A DNA stretch of 64,000 nucleotides, taken from contig CM032667.1 in the NCBI GenBank assembly GCA_019095985.1, forward strand, positions 44,831,877 to 44,895,876. Reading direction: 5' to 3'. Positions 45,790 through 59,335 of the stretch are shown here, in pieces; within the stretch, counting starts at the first letter, position 1; each line of letters begins with the position of its first letter. This DNA is from Streblospio benedicti (lineage: Eukaryota; Annelida; Polychaeta; Spionida; Spionidae). The notes below the pieces were generated by a model, which saw nothing but the letters and a program-made list of their open reading frames with translations, made no database searches and was not told where the DNA came from. The translations under genes and the position numbers were made by a program.

Positions 45790-46305
45790 CAGCCTCTGCT
45801 TCAGCTATTTGGGTCTGTCGTCTGTGCCTCCTTGTTGTTGCCAGGCTTGCAGTAACTTCATTCATGTCACCGCCTGCAGCAGACACTGTGCTCTGGAATT
45901 GCTTCCCAAGCAACTGTAACAGTATTTATGTCTGGCTTATTTCAAGTTGCCACTAGGTCTAGTTGCTGCACCTCCAGACGACACCAATTGCACCCACAAT
46001 TTTTGAAAATGGCATTTCATTGGCTTATTCAGGCTGACATACAGTGGCTGCAAAATACTTGTGCAGTTTCCTGGGATGACAGCCTGAATCGTCTTGTGTT
46101 CCTCCTGGAGTCGCCTCTTCACTTTCTTGGTCAAATGAGCCCGAAAACTATCCCGCATACTGGGAGAGCCTTGTAATTTTAGAATGTGCCCCTGGCTCAA
46201 GGCAAAAATCTTTTTTAAGTAGATAATGGCGTCCTCTTTATCCATCGACCTGCTTTCATGGGTATGCAATACCATTCCTGGTGCGTAGTGGCTATGATTG
46301 CACAA
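45790..46305 (-). mobile_element. Pogo/Tigger-type DDE transposase C-terminal remnant
   Basis: Minus-strand translation shows SMRDSFRAHLTKKVKRRLQE, AVIPGNCTSILQPL and VSLNKPMKCHFQKLWVQ. This is the D-S-x-R-x-H and I-P-x-x-x-T-x-x-L-Q-P-L-D-V-x-x-N-K-P-x-K region of pogo-like transposases. The last catalytic Asp of QPLDV is Tyr here (QPLYV), so this copy would be catalytically dead. Later codons (to about 45790) run through stops. The N-terminal HTH and first catalytic Asp are absent. Confidence 0.8.
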
Positions 46306-46324
46306 AATGTGTAATCATAGCCAC
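46288..46324. other. Strong hairpin, 17-bp stem
   Basis: GTGGCTATGATTGCACA, an AAA loop, then TGTGTAATCATAGCCAC: 16 of 17 positions pair, with one more A-T pair outside. It sits at the outer side of the pogo remnant and could be two abutting element ends or a cruciform-forming sequence. Confidence 0.8.
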
Positions 46325-46349
46325 TGTGCCTATATTTACACAGTGTAAG

Positions 46350-46361
46350 TGCGCATGCGCA
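46350..46361. promoter_or_regulatory. Palindromic NRF1-type site
   Basis: TGCGCATGCGCA is a perfect match to the palindromic NRF-1 consensus. A GCCGCCATCTT (YY1-like) occurs 285 bases on (46642-46652). These are features of CpG promoters, but no transcript start or gene could be assigned. Confidence 0.35.
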
Positions 46362-48630
46362 GTTTATGTTATTTGAATGTGCTGATAAATATAGATGATC
46401 TCACATTATTTTCTTTAGGTAAACGAGTTTATTTAAGCTAAAAATGACGGTAATGATTTGAAAGGTGTGGTGAGATTTTAAAGGCAAACCCGTACTAACA
46501 AAAAGTGACGGACTGCGGAGTGCTGGCGAGCGCATCTATTTTAAAAAGGGACTGCAAATGTTTATACAGGGCTGGCAGAGCCTGCCAGAGACGGTTCCTT
46601 ATTAGGGGGACTCGACTCCCATATGCATGTTACGATTTTCCGCCGCCATCTTTTTAAGCCAAACAATTGATTTTTATCACTTTGTCATTGATTAATTTAT
46701 TTTTGGGGTCTCCAGAAGAGGGTCTTTCTCTCCAATTAGTTAACATCATCAAATCCATTTCTTATTTTCGTCTTTCATTTTGAAATAATATGCCTGACAA
46801 GGTGCCAATTAAGCTAACTAACCAACATTATTTTATCTACCAATTACGTAAGCAGCCCGTGTTTTCGCTCGACGTAAGAGTTTAGTCCTAAAAATAATAG
46901 GGGTCGCTGTGTTTTTGCATGTAAACAATGTTACTTTGTTACTTGCACCAGTATAATTAAATATTGCAACATTTCTATATCAAGGTTAAAGGTGCAACAG
47001 TGTATAAAAAAAATCTGTTACAATTTTCAAATCAATAAAAAAAATCGGGCTAGATCTGTCGTCCGTGAATGTATTAGTCTAGATCTAGAAAGTAGTCTAA
47101 GTAGATCTGGGTCTAATAGCTGATTTTTTGTGAGAAATTTCAAATGTTTTAAGCAAATAAGCAGTAATGTCAAGAGTGATATTGTATGTTCCATGTTATG
47201 AAAAATAATGTTCATGACATGGGATATTATACAGTTGGCAGTTGGAATTTCATTTTGATTGTTAACTAGGCTATACACGGATTATATATTTGACCAAGAC
47301 CAGGCGTTGTGTTACAAGGCGTATGCATTTTGGATAAACCATTTATTTACTTTAGGAAGCAAATAACTTGATGCAGGCTCAAAAAATATTTACAATGGTG
47401 ATTAAATTGGAGATAGACATAATAATGGCATCCTGTAAGTATTTCATTGTACCATAAAGGAAAACAACATACTTCAATATTTTAAACAACATCTACTACA
47501 TCATAAAGTCCTGTCAGTATATGTATAGAAACAATTTCTTACCAACAACGCCTAAAATATTTTGCTGTTCCATTATTAAAGAGGGTCCCAGAATTATTAT
47601 TTTCCAAAAAATATTTAGCATTGGAATCAGCTTTTTTCTTAAAATTATTCATATACTGCAAGTTTTTATATTCACAATCATGAATGATATGGGCAACGGA
47701 AATAGCATGGAATTAAGAAACTTTTCTCGGACATTGCAAGTTTATAGAAGTTTAAAAATGATCGTAGACTAACCAAATGATTACTGAACGTAGATAAGCT
47801 AGTTTTATAAAAAATTAGATCTAGTCAATAGCAAGTACTGTCAAATTTCAGTATCCAGGCAAAGTAGCAGTAATGTCAAGAGTTTGTGTATGTTTATGTT
47901 TAATTCGTTCATGACATGGGATATTATACAGTTGGCAGTTGGCATTTCATTTGATTGTTAATGCAAGAGACGGATTATATATACCAACGACACATGTACA
48001 ATAATGTTGCAGTAGTTTGCTGAAAATCAAGAACAAATGGAAATATTCACACTGTTCACTGCAGTAATAGTAATACACGAATAGGCTTCACAAGTATTGA
48101 ACCACATGATAGGATTATGGCCTAGAATCTACTAGATCTATATAGAGAAGGGATATTTTCTTCAGAGAGCTTTTTTCTTGACATTTTCTTAGAGAAAATC
48201 ATAACTCTCGTGCATTATAATTTGGATGAGTGTTGTGCTTGTTACATGGATTCACTTGATGCCAATAAAGTGGATATATGTGTGTTTTTAAAATGACAAT
48301 TTAAAAGTGAAACGATAACTTTAAAATGACAATTTAAAGTGAAAACGATAACTTTCTGTGAAAATAAATAGTGTTTGCATCAGGATTAATCATTAATTTT
48401 GAATTGTTAGTACTTAGTACAGGGTATTGAATTCATTAATCTCTTGCCAGTTGTACAGTGCAACTTGTAGTTTGGTGAAAAAATCATATAATCTGCAATT
48501 GAATTTGTAAAAAATTGAATTTATAAAAAGAACATTACAGCTATGCATACTTTCAAATTAAGTACAAGAGTGGACAATAAAAAAGAGAAACGAAAACACC
48601 AAAGAAATGCACGTAATTGAGGAGGGTTCA
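46362..48630. other. Intergenic DNA with small local duplications
   Basis: No gene recognised. A 7-bp stem CTGGCAGAGCCTGCCAG lies at about 46571-46587. A roughly 120-base direct repeat (GTAATGTCAAGAG ... GGCAGTTGG.ATTTCATTT) occurs at about 47165-47285 and 47868-47985. A 32-34-base tandem pair (AAAATGACAATTTAAA ... GATAACTTT) occurs at 48289-48353. The frame at 47521-47772 has no domain. Confidence 0.4.
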
Positions 48631-48639
48631 TGAAAAGGT

Positions 48640-49115
48640 TGAACTGCTGTTTACCAAGGAAATTCAAAATTTAAAATAATAGATTCAGAAAGATTTAGAC
48701 CAAAGATTTGAGGACTTTCACAAAACTATTCAGACCGAGATTGATAGCATAGGTGAGGATGTGGCCAATTTAGAAGGCAGACTCGCGGAAATGGAAGCAA
48801 GCGTCTCGTCCCAGAATCTCTCTCCGTTTTGATACAGAGTCAACGATCGTAGCATTGTAAAAAAAGTCCCAGGACCTTATCAGAGACAGTATAGGGAGTG
48901 AAGTCAAGATGAAGCATGCAAAACGACCCCTTTTCATGAAAATATACCTGGAACAGTTGTTAAAATTGAATTTGAGAGCATAGATGACAAGAACAATATT
49001 CTAAAAAGAAAAAGAAAAAGTGGCCAACTCTGCATTTAAACACGTTTTGATCAGTTCAACGCAAACACACACGCTGAATGCAGCAAAAGACCAATTTTGC
49101 GTGTCGCGACATTGT
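48640..49115 (+). mobile_element. LINE ORF1-like fragment
   Basis: The plus-strand translation gives QRFEDFHKTIQTEIDSIGED and VANLEGRLAEMEASVSSQNL, a coiled-coil-like heptad stretch. It is followed in other frames by a TVVKIEFESIDDKNNILKRK-type phrase and HVLISSTQTHT. This is the coiled-coil then RRM-like order of L1/Tx1-type ORF1 proteins (an IEFES..DKN.IL.. motif). Several frame breaks; no ORF2 follows. Confidence 0.6.
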
Positions 49116-50140
49116 ACACCCCTTAATTAAGATGCTTGATGTGGAACATTAGTAGTTCAAATGCCCATTGAGGGTGGCCATTCTAACATTAGAATTGAAA
49201 CCTGATATAAACAGAGATTGGTAGAGGTATATAGGATCCTGCACACCACTTTGAACAATCTGAGTGGAATCTTGCCCAAAATCAGCCTATTGTGTAGCAC
49301 CAATTTCATTCCACTGCTTTTTGCCAGATTAAAAACTTTTTCCTTAAACACTTATTCTAAAAATTATTAGATATGATTTAAAGTAATATCCTGCACCTAC
49401 GCAAAGTTTCCGGTTTCTTTAAATTTGCAAATATAGACATTTTGAACAGGCAAAGCCCAATTAAAAACGTCAGGCAAATTTGCATGGTGGAACTGCTACT
49501 GACTTAAACCAGTGAAGGAAAGCATAACTTCTATTGTTCAATAATATCCAAATGCACAAGAGATTATACAATGCCATTAATGCCTAAGCAGTCATTGGAT
49601 GTGAAATCTGGACCTAATATAGGGATTAGTTAATTGTTTCTAAAAGCATATAAACACAGCTGTTCCAATCATAGCCCATTTGGCTCTTTAACAATATGGC
49701 TACACAGTTAAAAGCCAGATATGTTCAATTTTTCTATATAAGTGTGACTGTTAGCACATCTTTACAAGCTATGAAGATGCACAAAAATTCTCATGTGGGT
49801 GTGGCATTTTAGCATGGATGATTTCCAATAATTTACAGAATAATTGTCCGAAGGAAGAAAAAAAATGTTACAAGCCAAAAATTAGTGGAATAAAGTTGAT
49901 GTCCGCACAAAAAGACATCACACATGCTTTTAATTTTTTAAACCAATTAAAATTATATGTTATCTTAAGTAGCACTATTCAGTGTGTCATACATGTACTG
50001 TAAAATGTTCATCAAAATTGTATAACATGACTAACCGTGGGGTTGGGCCCCGTCGTATTTAGCTATTTAAAAGGTTTTTTTGGAAAAAATCATGAAAGAT
50101 GTTCCCCAGCCTTTATGAATTCGCCATTGGTGACGGACAT
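49116..50140. other. Intergenic DNA, no gene seen
   Basis: AT-rich, no domain in any frame. The frames at 49157-49351 and 49818-50003 are short and unsupported. Confidence 0.4.
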
Positions 50141-50149
50141 CTAAAATAT

Positions 50150-52055
50150 GCGCACTACCAATTATCTTTCGCTGGCAGGGTAGCCCTTTTTGCGCTGAAT
50201 ATGTACATGAGATGGTTGTTGAGATGGGGTGGTACAAACCCTGGGAAAAAACAGAGTCGGGGGGGAAACGAAATCTGAGGTTCCGCAGAAGCGTTTGGAC
50301 CTGACTTTAAAAACCCCGCAAAAAGCCTTTGGAGTTGAGTGTCCCTTTGGGCCCTTTCACAAAAAGAAATTGGTGGGGACTCGGGCTCGGGGTGGTTCCA
50401 GATGAGAACAAAGATAAAGCTGGCTGCACCCCCGGGGGGAGCCCAGCGGGAAATTTCCCGTGGAGCGGCCTGCGTGGGGCTGGGGGATGATGGAGGGGCC
50501 TGAACTGGGGGAGGGATTACTTTGTTTATCTCACCAGACGTTTCCCAAAACATCCCCCAAGGGGGAAAGCACGGGGACCCCCGCCATACCGCGGGGGCCA
50601 AGGGGTGAAGATGGGCGCACCTGAGAGAAGCCCTGGGGCCTTCGCGAAAACCCCCGGAAAGGTGGAGAATGAAGAAGACGAGCCGGGGGGAGAGAATATT
50701 AGGTCAACCCGTGGGATCCAAAGGTCAGGAAAAAGACTTGTCCCACGAGATGAACGGGAAAGACAGTCTTTTTTAAAACCCTGCCCTGGGGGGGAAAGCA
50801 ATTCAAAATAAGTTGAAGGGGTTTTGGGGGAAAAGGCGGGAATGTAAAAACCCCTTAAACGGGGAATTTTTAAATGGTCCTTGGAAAACATCCTTGGAAG
50901 ACGGGGTTTAAAGGTTTACAAAGCCCATTTATGAAGAATAAATTTGAAGTACCACAGGTCCTTTATCCCTTTTTTTGGGACCGCCAGAGTTTAACTACCA
51001 AACTTTTTTTTTAAAAATATTAAAAATTTTAAATATTTGGCCCCCCTTTAACCGGGGCCACCATTTCTTAACAATTCATAAAATAAATATTTTCGATACT
51101 TTGTCCATTATGTAACGAGTTAAAATGATGTCATTTAAGGGTTTATTAAATTGATTTCTTTTTATTATTTTGTAAATTTTAACAGGGGCCCTTCATAAAA
51201 AAATCTTTTTTTTTTTTATATAGATATGCCAGTAACTGCTACTCAGACATACCCAGTACAAGACATGTATTATTTCTTTTTCACATACTAAGAAGAAACT
51301 AATTATTTTTTTTTGTTCTTGTATTTTAAAACAAAAAGGGTTGGGCAAGCCTTTTTAAAATTAGGGGGCAATGATTGATTAAAAGCACAAATCTTATCAT
51401 TGCTACCGCTGGAACCACGTAAGGTGAGTTTTTATTCCCCCAAAAAATCCTCCAAAAGGGCCACCCGACTTTTGGGGGGCATCAATTTTCAGCTGGCCAC
51501 TGTCACATGCTTGTTGTCAAGTAATGGGAAACCCTTTTCTTACCCGTTCTATGGTTTTTTCATTGATATATTTGCCCAAAAATTTAGAAATAAACTAATA
51601 TCAAATGCAAAAGCAAATATATTATTCTGTAAAGAATATTTCAAGAAAACCCAAATAATATTCAAACAATATTATTTGTGAGTGCCCACCACCCGCAATT
51701 TTTTCGGCACTTTTCCGGTCAGAGAAAAAGGGGGCCTTTTAAATTCTAAGACTATTAAGGTAGAGGAGACGGAAAAAGTAAACACAACAATATTATCATT
51801 TGAAATAAAAAGGGAGTTTTAATCGAGTTTTTTTTTAAGGGTTTAAACCGGGACTTAATCACCGCCACCTGCAAGGGCAGGGGTTAAACATCGGTTGTAG
51901 TTTGACTGCAATCACCACTGGCGACCGGTCATGCAGGCCCCATATACAGGGGTAACGGGTTAGTGATTGTTTAACTGATTTCACCCTTTTTTTTGGGCAA
52001 AAAAAACAAGATTTGAAAGGCCAGCCAAAAAAAAAAGGGGGCAGGGAAAAAGTTG
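50150..52055. other. Region of doubtful consensus quality
   Basis: Sequence character changes abruptly: runs of GGGG, CCCC, TTTT and AAAA every few bases and abundant GGGGG, in both GC- and AT-rich stretches. The same texture at 63060-64000 can be compared with a clean copy at 60220-61170 and looks like smoothing of mixed bases into homopolymers. The GC-rich 'ORFs' at 50155-50891 on both strands are not credible. It ends at a gap. Confidence 0.6.
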
Positions 52056-52155
52056 NNNNNNNNNNNNNNNNNNNNNNNNNNNNNNNNNNNNNNNNNNNNN
52101 NNNNNNNNNNNNNNNNNNNNNNNNNNNNNNNNNNNNNNNNNNNNNNNNNNNNNNN
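52056..52155. other. Assembly gap (100 N)
   Basis: 100 N directly before the satellite array, so the array probably extends into the gap and its copy number is unknown. Confidence 0.99.
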
Positions 52156-52559
52156 GGTGGATCATCAAAAGTCGGCCCATTCCCTATATCCCTATATACT
52201 GTTACTGAAAATTAAATTTTACTATGAACTACCCGGACGGAAGAAATCAACAAACTATGACCAAACGTCACTGTTATCTTTCTCCTACCACCCTCCAGAC
52301 GTGAAAATTTTTTTTTCGTGTACTTTGGTCCACTTTTAGCCGACTTACGAGCGGACAGCTGCATCGTACCCTTCTCCACACTCGGTGCGAGTTTGGTGTA
52401 CTTTGGCCCACTTTTGAGCGAGTTATTAGACTTTTAAAATAAAAATTGGCGAAAATCGGCTGGCATTTTCTTCGGACACCAGTCACGTGCGTCGAAAGCG
52501 TACCGGTACCAGCAGTCGCACAGCAATTTCGATGCAACCGGCGCGTAGACGGAGGACAG

Positions 52560-52620
52560 GGCATTGCTGTATAAAATATTCACACCCACACGTGTCAAGG
52601 AAAATATTTGGTGGATCATC
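52560..52620 (+). promoter_or_regulatory. TATA plus E-box module, repeated in every satellite half-unit
   Basis: GCTGTATAAAATATTCACAC contains a consensus-like TATA box, followed about 18 bases on by ACACGTGT (an E-box). The same module follows GGCGCGTAGAC.GAGGACAGG in both halves of each unit (for example near 53380, 53900, 54700, 55210, 56030 and 56550). In one half-unit (about 60001) the E-box is shortened to CCCACGTGTC. Promoter activity is an inference. Confidence 0.35.
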
Positions 52621-52689
52621 AAAAGTCGGCCCATTCCTATATACCGTTAGTAAAATTAAGGGGTCACGAAACTAGGTCGGTATTCATAG

Positions 52690-52728
<39 letters not shown>

Positions 52729-52781
52729 ATAGCGGGATACTCCTATATGGTGTGCATGTGATAGAGTTATTGGTCGCCATG

Positions 52782-52804
52782 GTTACCATGGTTACCATGG
52801 TTAC
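52782..52804 (-). promoter_or_regulatory. Tandem RFX X-box matches (one per satellite unit)
   Basis: Two overlapping GTTACCATGGTTAC sites (reverse complement GTAACCATGGTAAC) fit the RFX X-box consensus GTHNYYATRRNAAC exactly. They are followed by a weaker GTTGCCTTGGTTAC. The cluster recurs near 54107, 55432, 56757, 58074 and 59390. RFX binding is inferred from motif match only. Confidence 0.45.
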
Positions 52805-54017
52805 GGTCCGTTGCCTTGGTTACCGGCCCGTTTTTTGACCTGTTACGACCAAATTCGATAATAAACACGAGGGTACCACCCTCCAGACGCGAAAAAATTT
52901 TGGTGTACTTTGGTCCACTTTTAACCCCCGAAATGGCCCAAAAACGGGCCGAAATAGCTACGTTTTCTATAAATTACCCAGTCGGAAATAACCAACGAAC
53001 TGTGACCAAATCTCACCCTTAGCTTTCTCCCACCACCCTCCAGACGTGAAATTTTTTTCGTGTACTTTGGTCCACTTTTAGCCCACTTACGAGCGGTTCG
53101 CCTAAATATCTCGTTAATTTTCTACAGAGAGAACTATATCACCGATTGCCACCAAATTTTACACACAGCTGCATTGTACCCTTCTCCACACTCGGTGCGA
53201 GTTTGGTGTACTTTGGCCCACTTTCGAGCGAGTTATTAGACTTTTAAAATAAAAAACGGCGAAAATCGGCTGGCATTTTCTTCCGGACACCGGTCACGTA
53301 CGTCAAAACGTACCCGGTACCAGCAGTCGCACAGCGATTTCGATGCAACCGGCGCGTAGACAGAGGACAGGGCATTGCTGTATAAAATATTCACACCCAC
53401 ACGTGTCAAGGAAAATATTTGGTGGATCATCAAAGTCGGCCCATTCCCTATATCCCTATATACTGTTACTGAAAATTAAATTTTACTATGAACTACCCGG
53501 ACGGAAGAAATCAACAAACTATGACCAAACGTCACTGTTACCTTTCTCCTACCACCCTCAGACGTGAAAATTTTTTCGTGTACTTTGGTCCACTTTTAGC
53601 CGACTTACGAGGCGGTTCGCCTAAATATCTCGTTACCATTCTACAGAGAGAACTATTTCACCGATTGCCACCAAATTTTACACACAGCTGCATCGTACCC
53701 TTCTCCACACTCGGTGCGAGTTTGGTGTACTTTGGCCCACTTTTGAGCGAGTTATTAGACTTTTAAAATAAAAATTGGCGAAACGGCTGGCATTTTCTTC
53801 GGACACCAGTCACGTGCGTCGAAACGTACCCGGTACCAGCAGTCGCACAGCAATTTCGATGCAACCGGCGCGTAGACGGAGGACAGGGCATTGCTGTATA
53901 AAATATTCACACCCACACGTGTCAAGGAAAATATTTGGTGGATCATCAAAAGTCGGCCCATTCCCTATATACCGTTAGTAAAATTAAGGGGTCACGAAAC
54001 TAGGTCGGTATTCATAG

Positions 54018-54052
<35 letters not shown>

Positions 54053-55340
54053 ATAGCGGGATACTCCTATATGGTGTGCATGTGATAGAGTTATTGGTCG
54101 CCATGGTTACCATGGTTACCATGGTTCTGATCCGTTGCCTTGGTTACCGGCCCGTTTTTGACCTGTTACGACCAAATTCGATAATAAACACGAGGGGTAC
54201 CACCCTCCAGACGCGAAAAAAATTTTGGTGTACTTTGGTCCACTTTTAACCCCCGAAATGGCCCAAAAACGGGCGAAATAGCTACGTTTTCTATAAATTA
54301 CCCAGTCGGAAATAACCAACGAACTGTGACCAAATCTCACCCTTAGCTTTCTCCCACCACCCTCAGACGTGAAATTTTTTTTCGTGTACTTTGGTCCACT
54401 TTTAGCCGACTTACGGCGGTTCGCCTAAATATCTCGTTAATTTTCTACAGAGAACTATATCACCGATTGCCACCAAATTTTACACACAGCTGCATTGTAC
54501 CCTTCTCCACACTCGGTGCGAGTTTGGTGTACTTTGGCCCACTTTTGAGCGAGTTATTAGACTTTTAAAATAAAAAACGGCGAAAATCGGCTGGCATTTT
54601 TTCTTCGGACACCGGTCACGTGCGTCAAAACGTACCCGGTACCAGCAGTCGCACAGCAATTTCGATGCAACCGGCGCGTAGACAGAGGACAGGGCATTGC
54701 TGTATAAAATATTCACACCCACACGTGTCAAGGAAAATATTTGGTGGATCATCAAAGTCGGCCCATTCCCTATATCCCTATATACTGTTACTGAAATTAA
54801 ATTTTACTATGAACTACCCGGACGGAAGAAATCAACAAACTATGACCAAACGTCACTGTTATCTTTCTCCTACCACCCTCAGACGTGAAATTTTTTTTCG
54901 TGTACTTTGGTCCACTTTTAGCCGACTTACGGCGGTTCGCCTAAATATCTCGTTACCATTCTACAGAGGGAACTATTTCACCGATTGCCACCAAATTTTA
55001 CACACAGCTGCATCGTACCCTTCTCCACACTCGGTGCGAGTTTGGTGTACTTTGGCCCACTTTTGAGCGAGTTATTAGACTTTTAAAATAAAAATTGGCG
55101 AAAATCGGCTGGCATTTTCTTCCGGACACCAGTCACGTACGTCGAAACGTACCCGGTACCAGCAGTCGCACAGCAATTTCGATGCAACCGGCGCGTAGAC
55201 AGAGGACAGGGCATTGCTGTATAAAATATTCACACCCACACGTGTCAAGGAAAATATTTGGTGGATCATCAAAAGTCGGCCCATTCCCTATATACCGTTA
55301 GTAAAATTAAGGGGTCACGAAACTAGGTCGGTATTCATAG

Positions 55341-55377
<37 letters not shown>

Positions 55378-56668
55378 ATAGCGGGATACTCCTATATGGT
55401 GTGCATGTGATAGAGTTATTGGTCGCCATGGTTACCATGGTTACCATGGTTCTGATCCGTTGCCTTGGTTACCGGCCCGTTTTTTGACCTGTTACGACCA
55501 AATTCGATAATAAACACGAGGGTACCACCCTCCAGACGCGAAAAAAAAAATTTTGGTGTACTTTGGTCCACTTTTAACCCCGAAATGGCCCAAAAACGGG
55601 CGAAATAGCAGCTCGTTTTCTATAAATTACCCAGTCGGAAATAACCAACGAACTGTGACCAAATCTCACCCTTAGCTTTCTCCCACCACCCTCAGACGTG
55701 AAATTTTTTTCGTGTACTTTGGTCCACTTTTAGCCGACTTACGGCGGTTCGCCTAAATATCTCGTTAATTTTCTACAGAGAACTATATCACCGATTGCCA
55801 CATTTTACACACAGCTGCATTGTACCCTTCTCCACACTCGGTGCGAGTTTGGTGTACTTTGGCCCACTTTTTGAGCGAGTTATTAGACTTTTAAAATAAA
55901 AAAACGGCGAAAATCGGCTGGCATTTTCTTCGGACACCGGTCACGTGCGTCAAAACGTACCCGGTACCAGCAGTCGCACAGCAATTTCGATGCAACCGGC
56001 GCGTAGACAGAGGACAGGGCATTGCTGTATAAAATATTCACACCCACACGTGTCAAGGAAAATATTTGGTGGATCATCAAAGTCGGCCCATTCCCTATAT
56101 CCCTATATACTGTTACTGAAAATTAAATTTTACTATGAACTACCGGACGGAAGAAATCAACAAACTATGACCAAACGTCACTGTTATCTTTCTCCTACCA
56201 CCCTCAGACGTGAAAATTTTTTTTTCGTGTACTTTGGTCCACTTTTAGCCGACTTACGAGCGGTTCGCCTAAATATCTCGTTACCATTCTACAGAGGGAA
56301 CTATTTCACCGATTGCCACCAAATTTTACACACAGCTGCATCGTACCCTTCTCCACACTCGGTGCGAGTTTGGTGTACTTTGGCCCACTTTTGAGCGAGT
56401 TATTAGACTTTTAAAATAAAAATTGGCGAAAATCGGCTGGCATTTTCTTCGGACACCAGTCACGTGCGTCGAAACGTACCCGGTACCAGCAGTCGCACAG
56501 CAATTTCGATGCAACCGGCGCGTAGACAGAGGACAGGGCATTGCTGTATAAAATATTCACACCCACACGTGTCAAGGAAAATATTTGGTGGATCATCAAA
56601 AGTCGGCCCATTCCCTATATACCGTTAGTAAAATTAAGGGGTCCACGAAACTAGGTCGGTATTCATAG

Positions 56669-56702
<34 letters not shown>

Positions 56703-57988
56703 ATAGCGGGATACTCCTATATGGTGTGCATGTGATAGAGTTATTGGTCGCCATGGTTACCATGGTTACCATGGTTCTGATCCGTTGCCTTGGTTACCGG
56801 CCCGTTTGACCTGTTACGACCAAATTCGATAATAAACACGAGGGTACCACCCTCCAGACGCGAAAAAAATTTTGGTGTACTTTGGTCCACTTTTAACCCC
56901 GAAATGGCCCAAAAACGGGCCGAAATAGCTACGTTTTCTATAAATTACCCAGTCGGAAATAACCAACGAACTGTGACCAAATCTCACCCTTAGCTTTCTC
57001 CCACCACCCTCCAGACGTGAATTTTTTTCGTGTACTTTGGTCCACTTTTAGCCGACTTACGAGCGGTTCGCCTAAATATCTCGTTAATTTTCTACAGAGA
57101 ACTATATCACCGATTGCCACCAAATTTTACACACAGCTGCATTGTACCCTTCTCCACACTCGGTGCGAGTTTGGTGTACTTTGGCCCACTTTTGAGCGAG
57201 TTATTAGACTTTTAAAATAAAAAACGGCGAAAATCGGCTGGCATTTTCTTCGGACACCGGTCACGTGCGTCAAAACGTACCCGGTACCAGCAGTCGCACA
57301 GCAATTTCGATGCAAACCGGCGCGTAGACAGAGGACAGGGCATTGCTGTATAAAATATTCACACCCACACGTGTCAAGGAAAATATTTGGTGGATCATCA
57401 AAGTCGGCCCATTCCCTATATCCCTATATACTGTTACTGAAAATTAAATTTTACTATGAACTACCGGACGGAAGAAATCAACAAACTATGACCAAACGTC
57501 ACTGTTATCTTTCTCCTACCACCCTCAGACGTGAAAATTTTTTTTTCGTGTACTTTGGTCCACTTTTAGCCGACTTACGGCGGTTCGCCTAAATATCTCG
57601 TTACCATTCTACAGAGGGAACTATTTCACCGATTGCCACCAAATTTTACACACAGCTGCATCGTACCCTTCTCCACACTCGGTGCGAGTTTGGTGTACTT
57701 TGGCCCACTTTTGAGCGAGTTATTAGACTTTTAAAATAAAAATTGGCGAAAATCGGCTGGCATTTTCTTCCGGACACCAGTCACGTACGTCGAAAGCGTA
57801 CCCGGTACCAGCAGTCGCACAGCAATTTCGATGCAACCGGCGCGTAGACGGAGGACAGGGCATTGCTGTATAAAATATTCACACCCACACGTGTCAAGGA
57901 AAATATTTGGTGGATCATCAAAGTCGGCCCATTCCCTATATACCGTTAGTAAAATTAAGGGGTCACGAAACTAGGTCGGTATTCATAG

Positions 57989-58022
<34 letters not shown>

Positions 58023-59303
58023 GCGGGATACTCCTATATGGTGTGCATGTGATAGAGTTATTGGTCGCCATGGTTACCATGGTTACCATGGTTCTGATCC
58101 GTTGCCTTGGTTACCGGCCCGTTTTTTGACCTGTTACGACCAAATTCGATAATAAACACGAGGGTACCACCCTCCAGACGCGAATTTTGGTGTACTTTGG
58201 TCCACTTTTAACCCCCGAAATGGCCCAAAAACGGGCCGAAATAGCTACGTTTTCTATAAATTACCCAGTCGGAAATAACCAACGAACTGTGACCAAATCT
58301 CACCCTTAGCTTTCTCCCACCACCCTCCAGACGTGAAATTTTTTTCGTGTACTTTGGTCCACTTTTAGCCGACTTACGAGCGGTTCGCCTAAATATCTCG
58401 TTAATTTTCTACAGAGAGAACTATATCACCGATTGCCACCAAATTTTACACACAGCTGCATTGTACCCTTCTCCACACTCGGTGCGAGTTTGGTGTACTT
58501 TGGCCCCACTTTTGAGCGAGTTATTAGACTTTTAAAATAAAAAACGGCGAAAATCGGCTGGCATTTTCTTCGGACACCGGTCACGTGCGTCAAAACGTAC
58601 CCGGTACCAGCAGTCGCACAGCAATTTCGATGCAACCGGCGCGTAGACAGAGGACAGGGCATTGCTGTATAAAATATTCACACCCACACGTGTCAAGGAA
58701 AATATTTGGTGGATCATCAAAGTCGGCCCATTCCCTATATCCCTATATACTGTTACTGAAAATTAAATTTTACTATGAACTACCGGACGGAAGAAATCAA
58801 CAAACTATGACCAAACGTCACTGTTACCTTTCTCCTACCACCCTCAGACGTGAAAATTTTTTCGTGTACTTTGGTCCACTTTTAGCCGACTTACGGCGGT
58901 TCGCCTAAATATCTCGTTACCATTCTACAGAGGGAACTATTTCACCGATTGCCACCAAATTTTACACACAGCTGCATCGTACCCTTCTCCACACTCGGTG
59001 CGAGTTTGGTGTACTTTGGCCCACTTTTGAGCGAGTTATTAGACTTTTAAAATAAAAATTGGCGAAAATCGGCTGGCATTTTCTTCCGGACACCAGTCAC
59101 GTACGTCGAAACGTACCCGGTACCAGCAGTCGCACAGCAATTTCGATGCAACCGGCGCGTAGACGGAGGACAGGGCATTGCTGTATAAAATATTCACACC
59201 CACACGTGTCAAGGAAAATATTTGGTGGATCATCAAAAGTCGGCCCATTCCTATATACCGTTAGTAAAATTAAGGGGTCACGAAACTAGGTCGGTATTCA
59301 TAG

Positions 59304-59335
<32 letters not shown>

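Noticed and set aside
50155-50891. Overlapping 148- and 121-codon minus-strand frames in GC-rich DNA
   Set aside because: They lie in sequence with signs of consensus error (dense homopolymer runs), overlap each other in different frames and show only Pro/Ser-rich low complexity.
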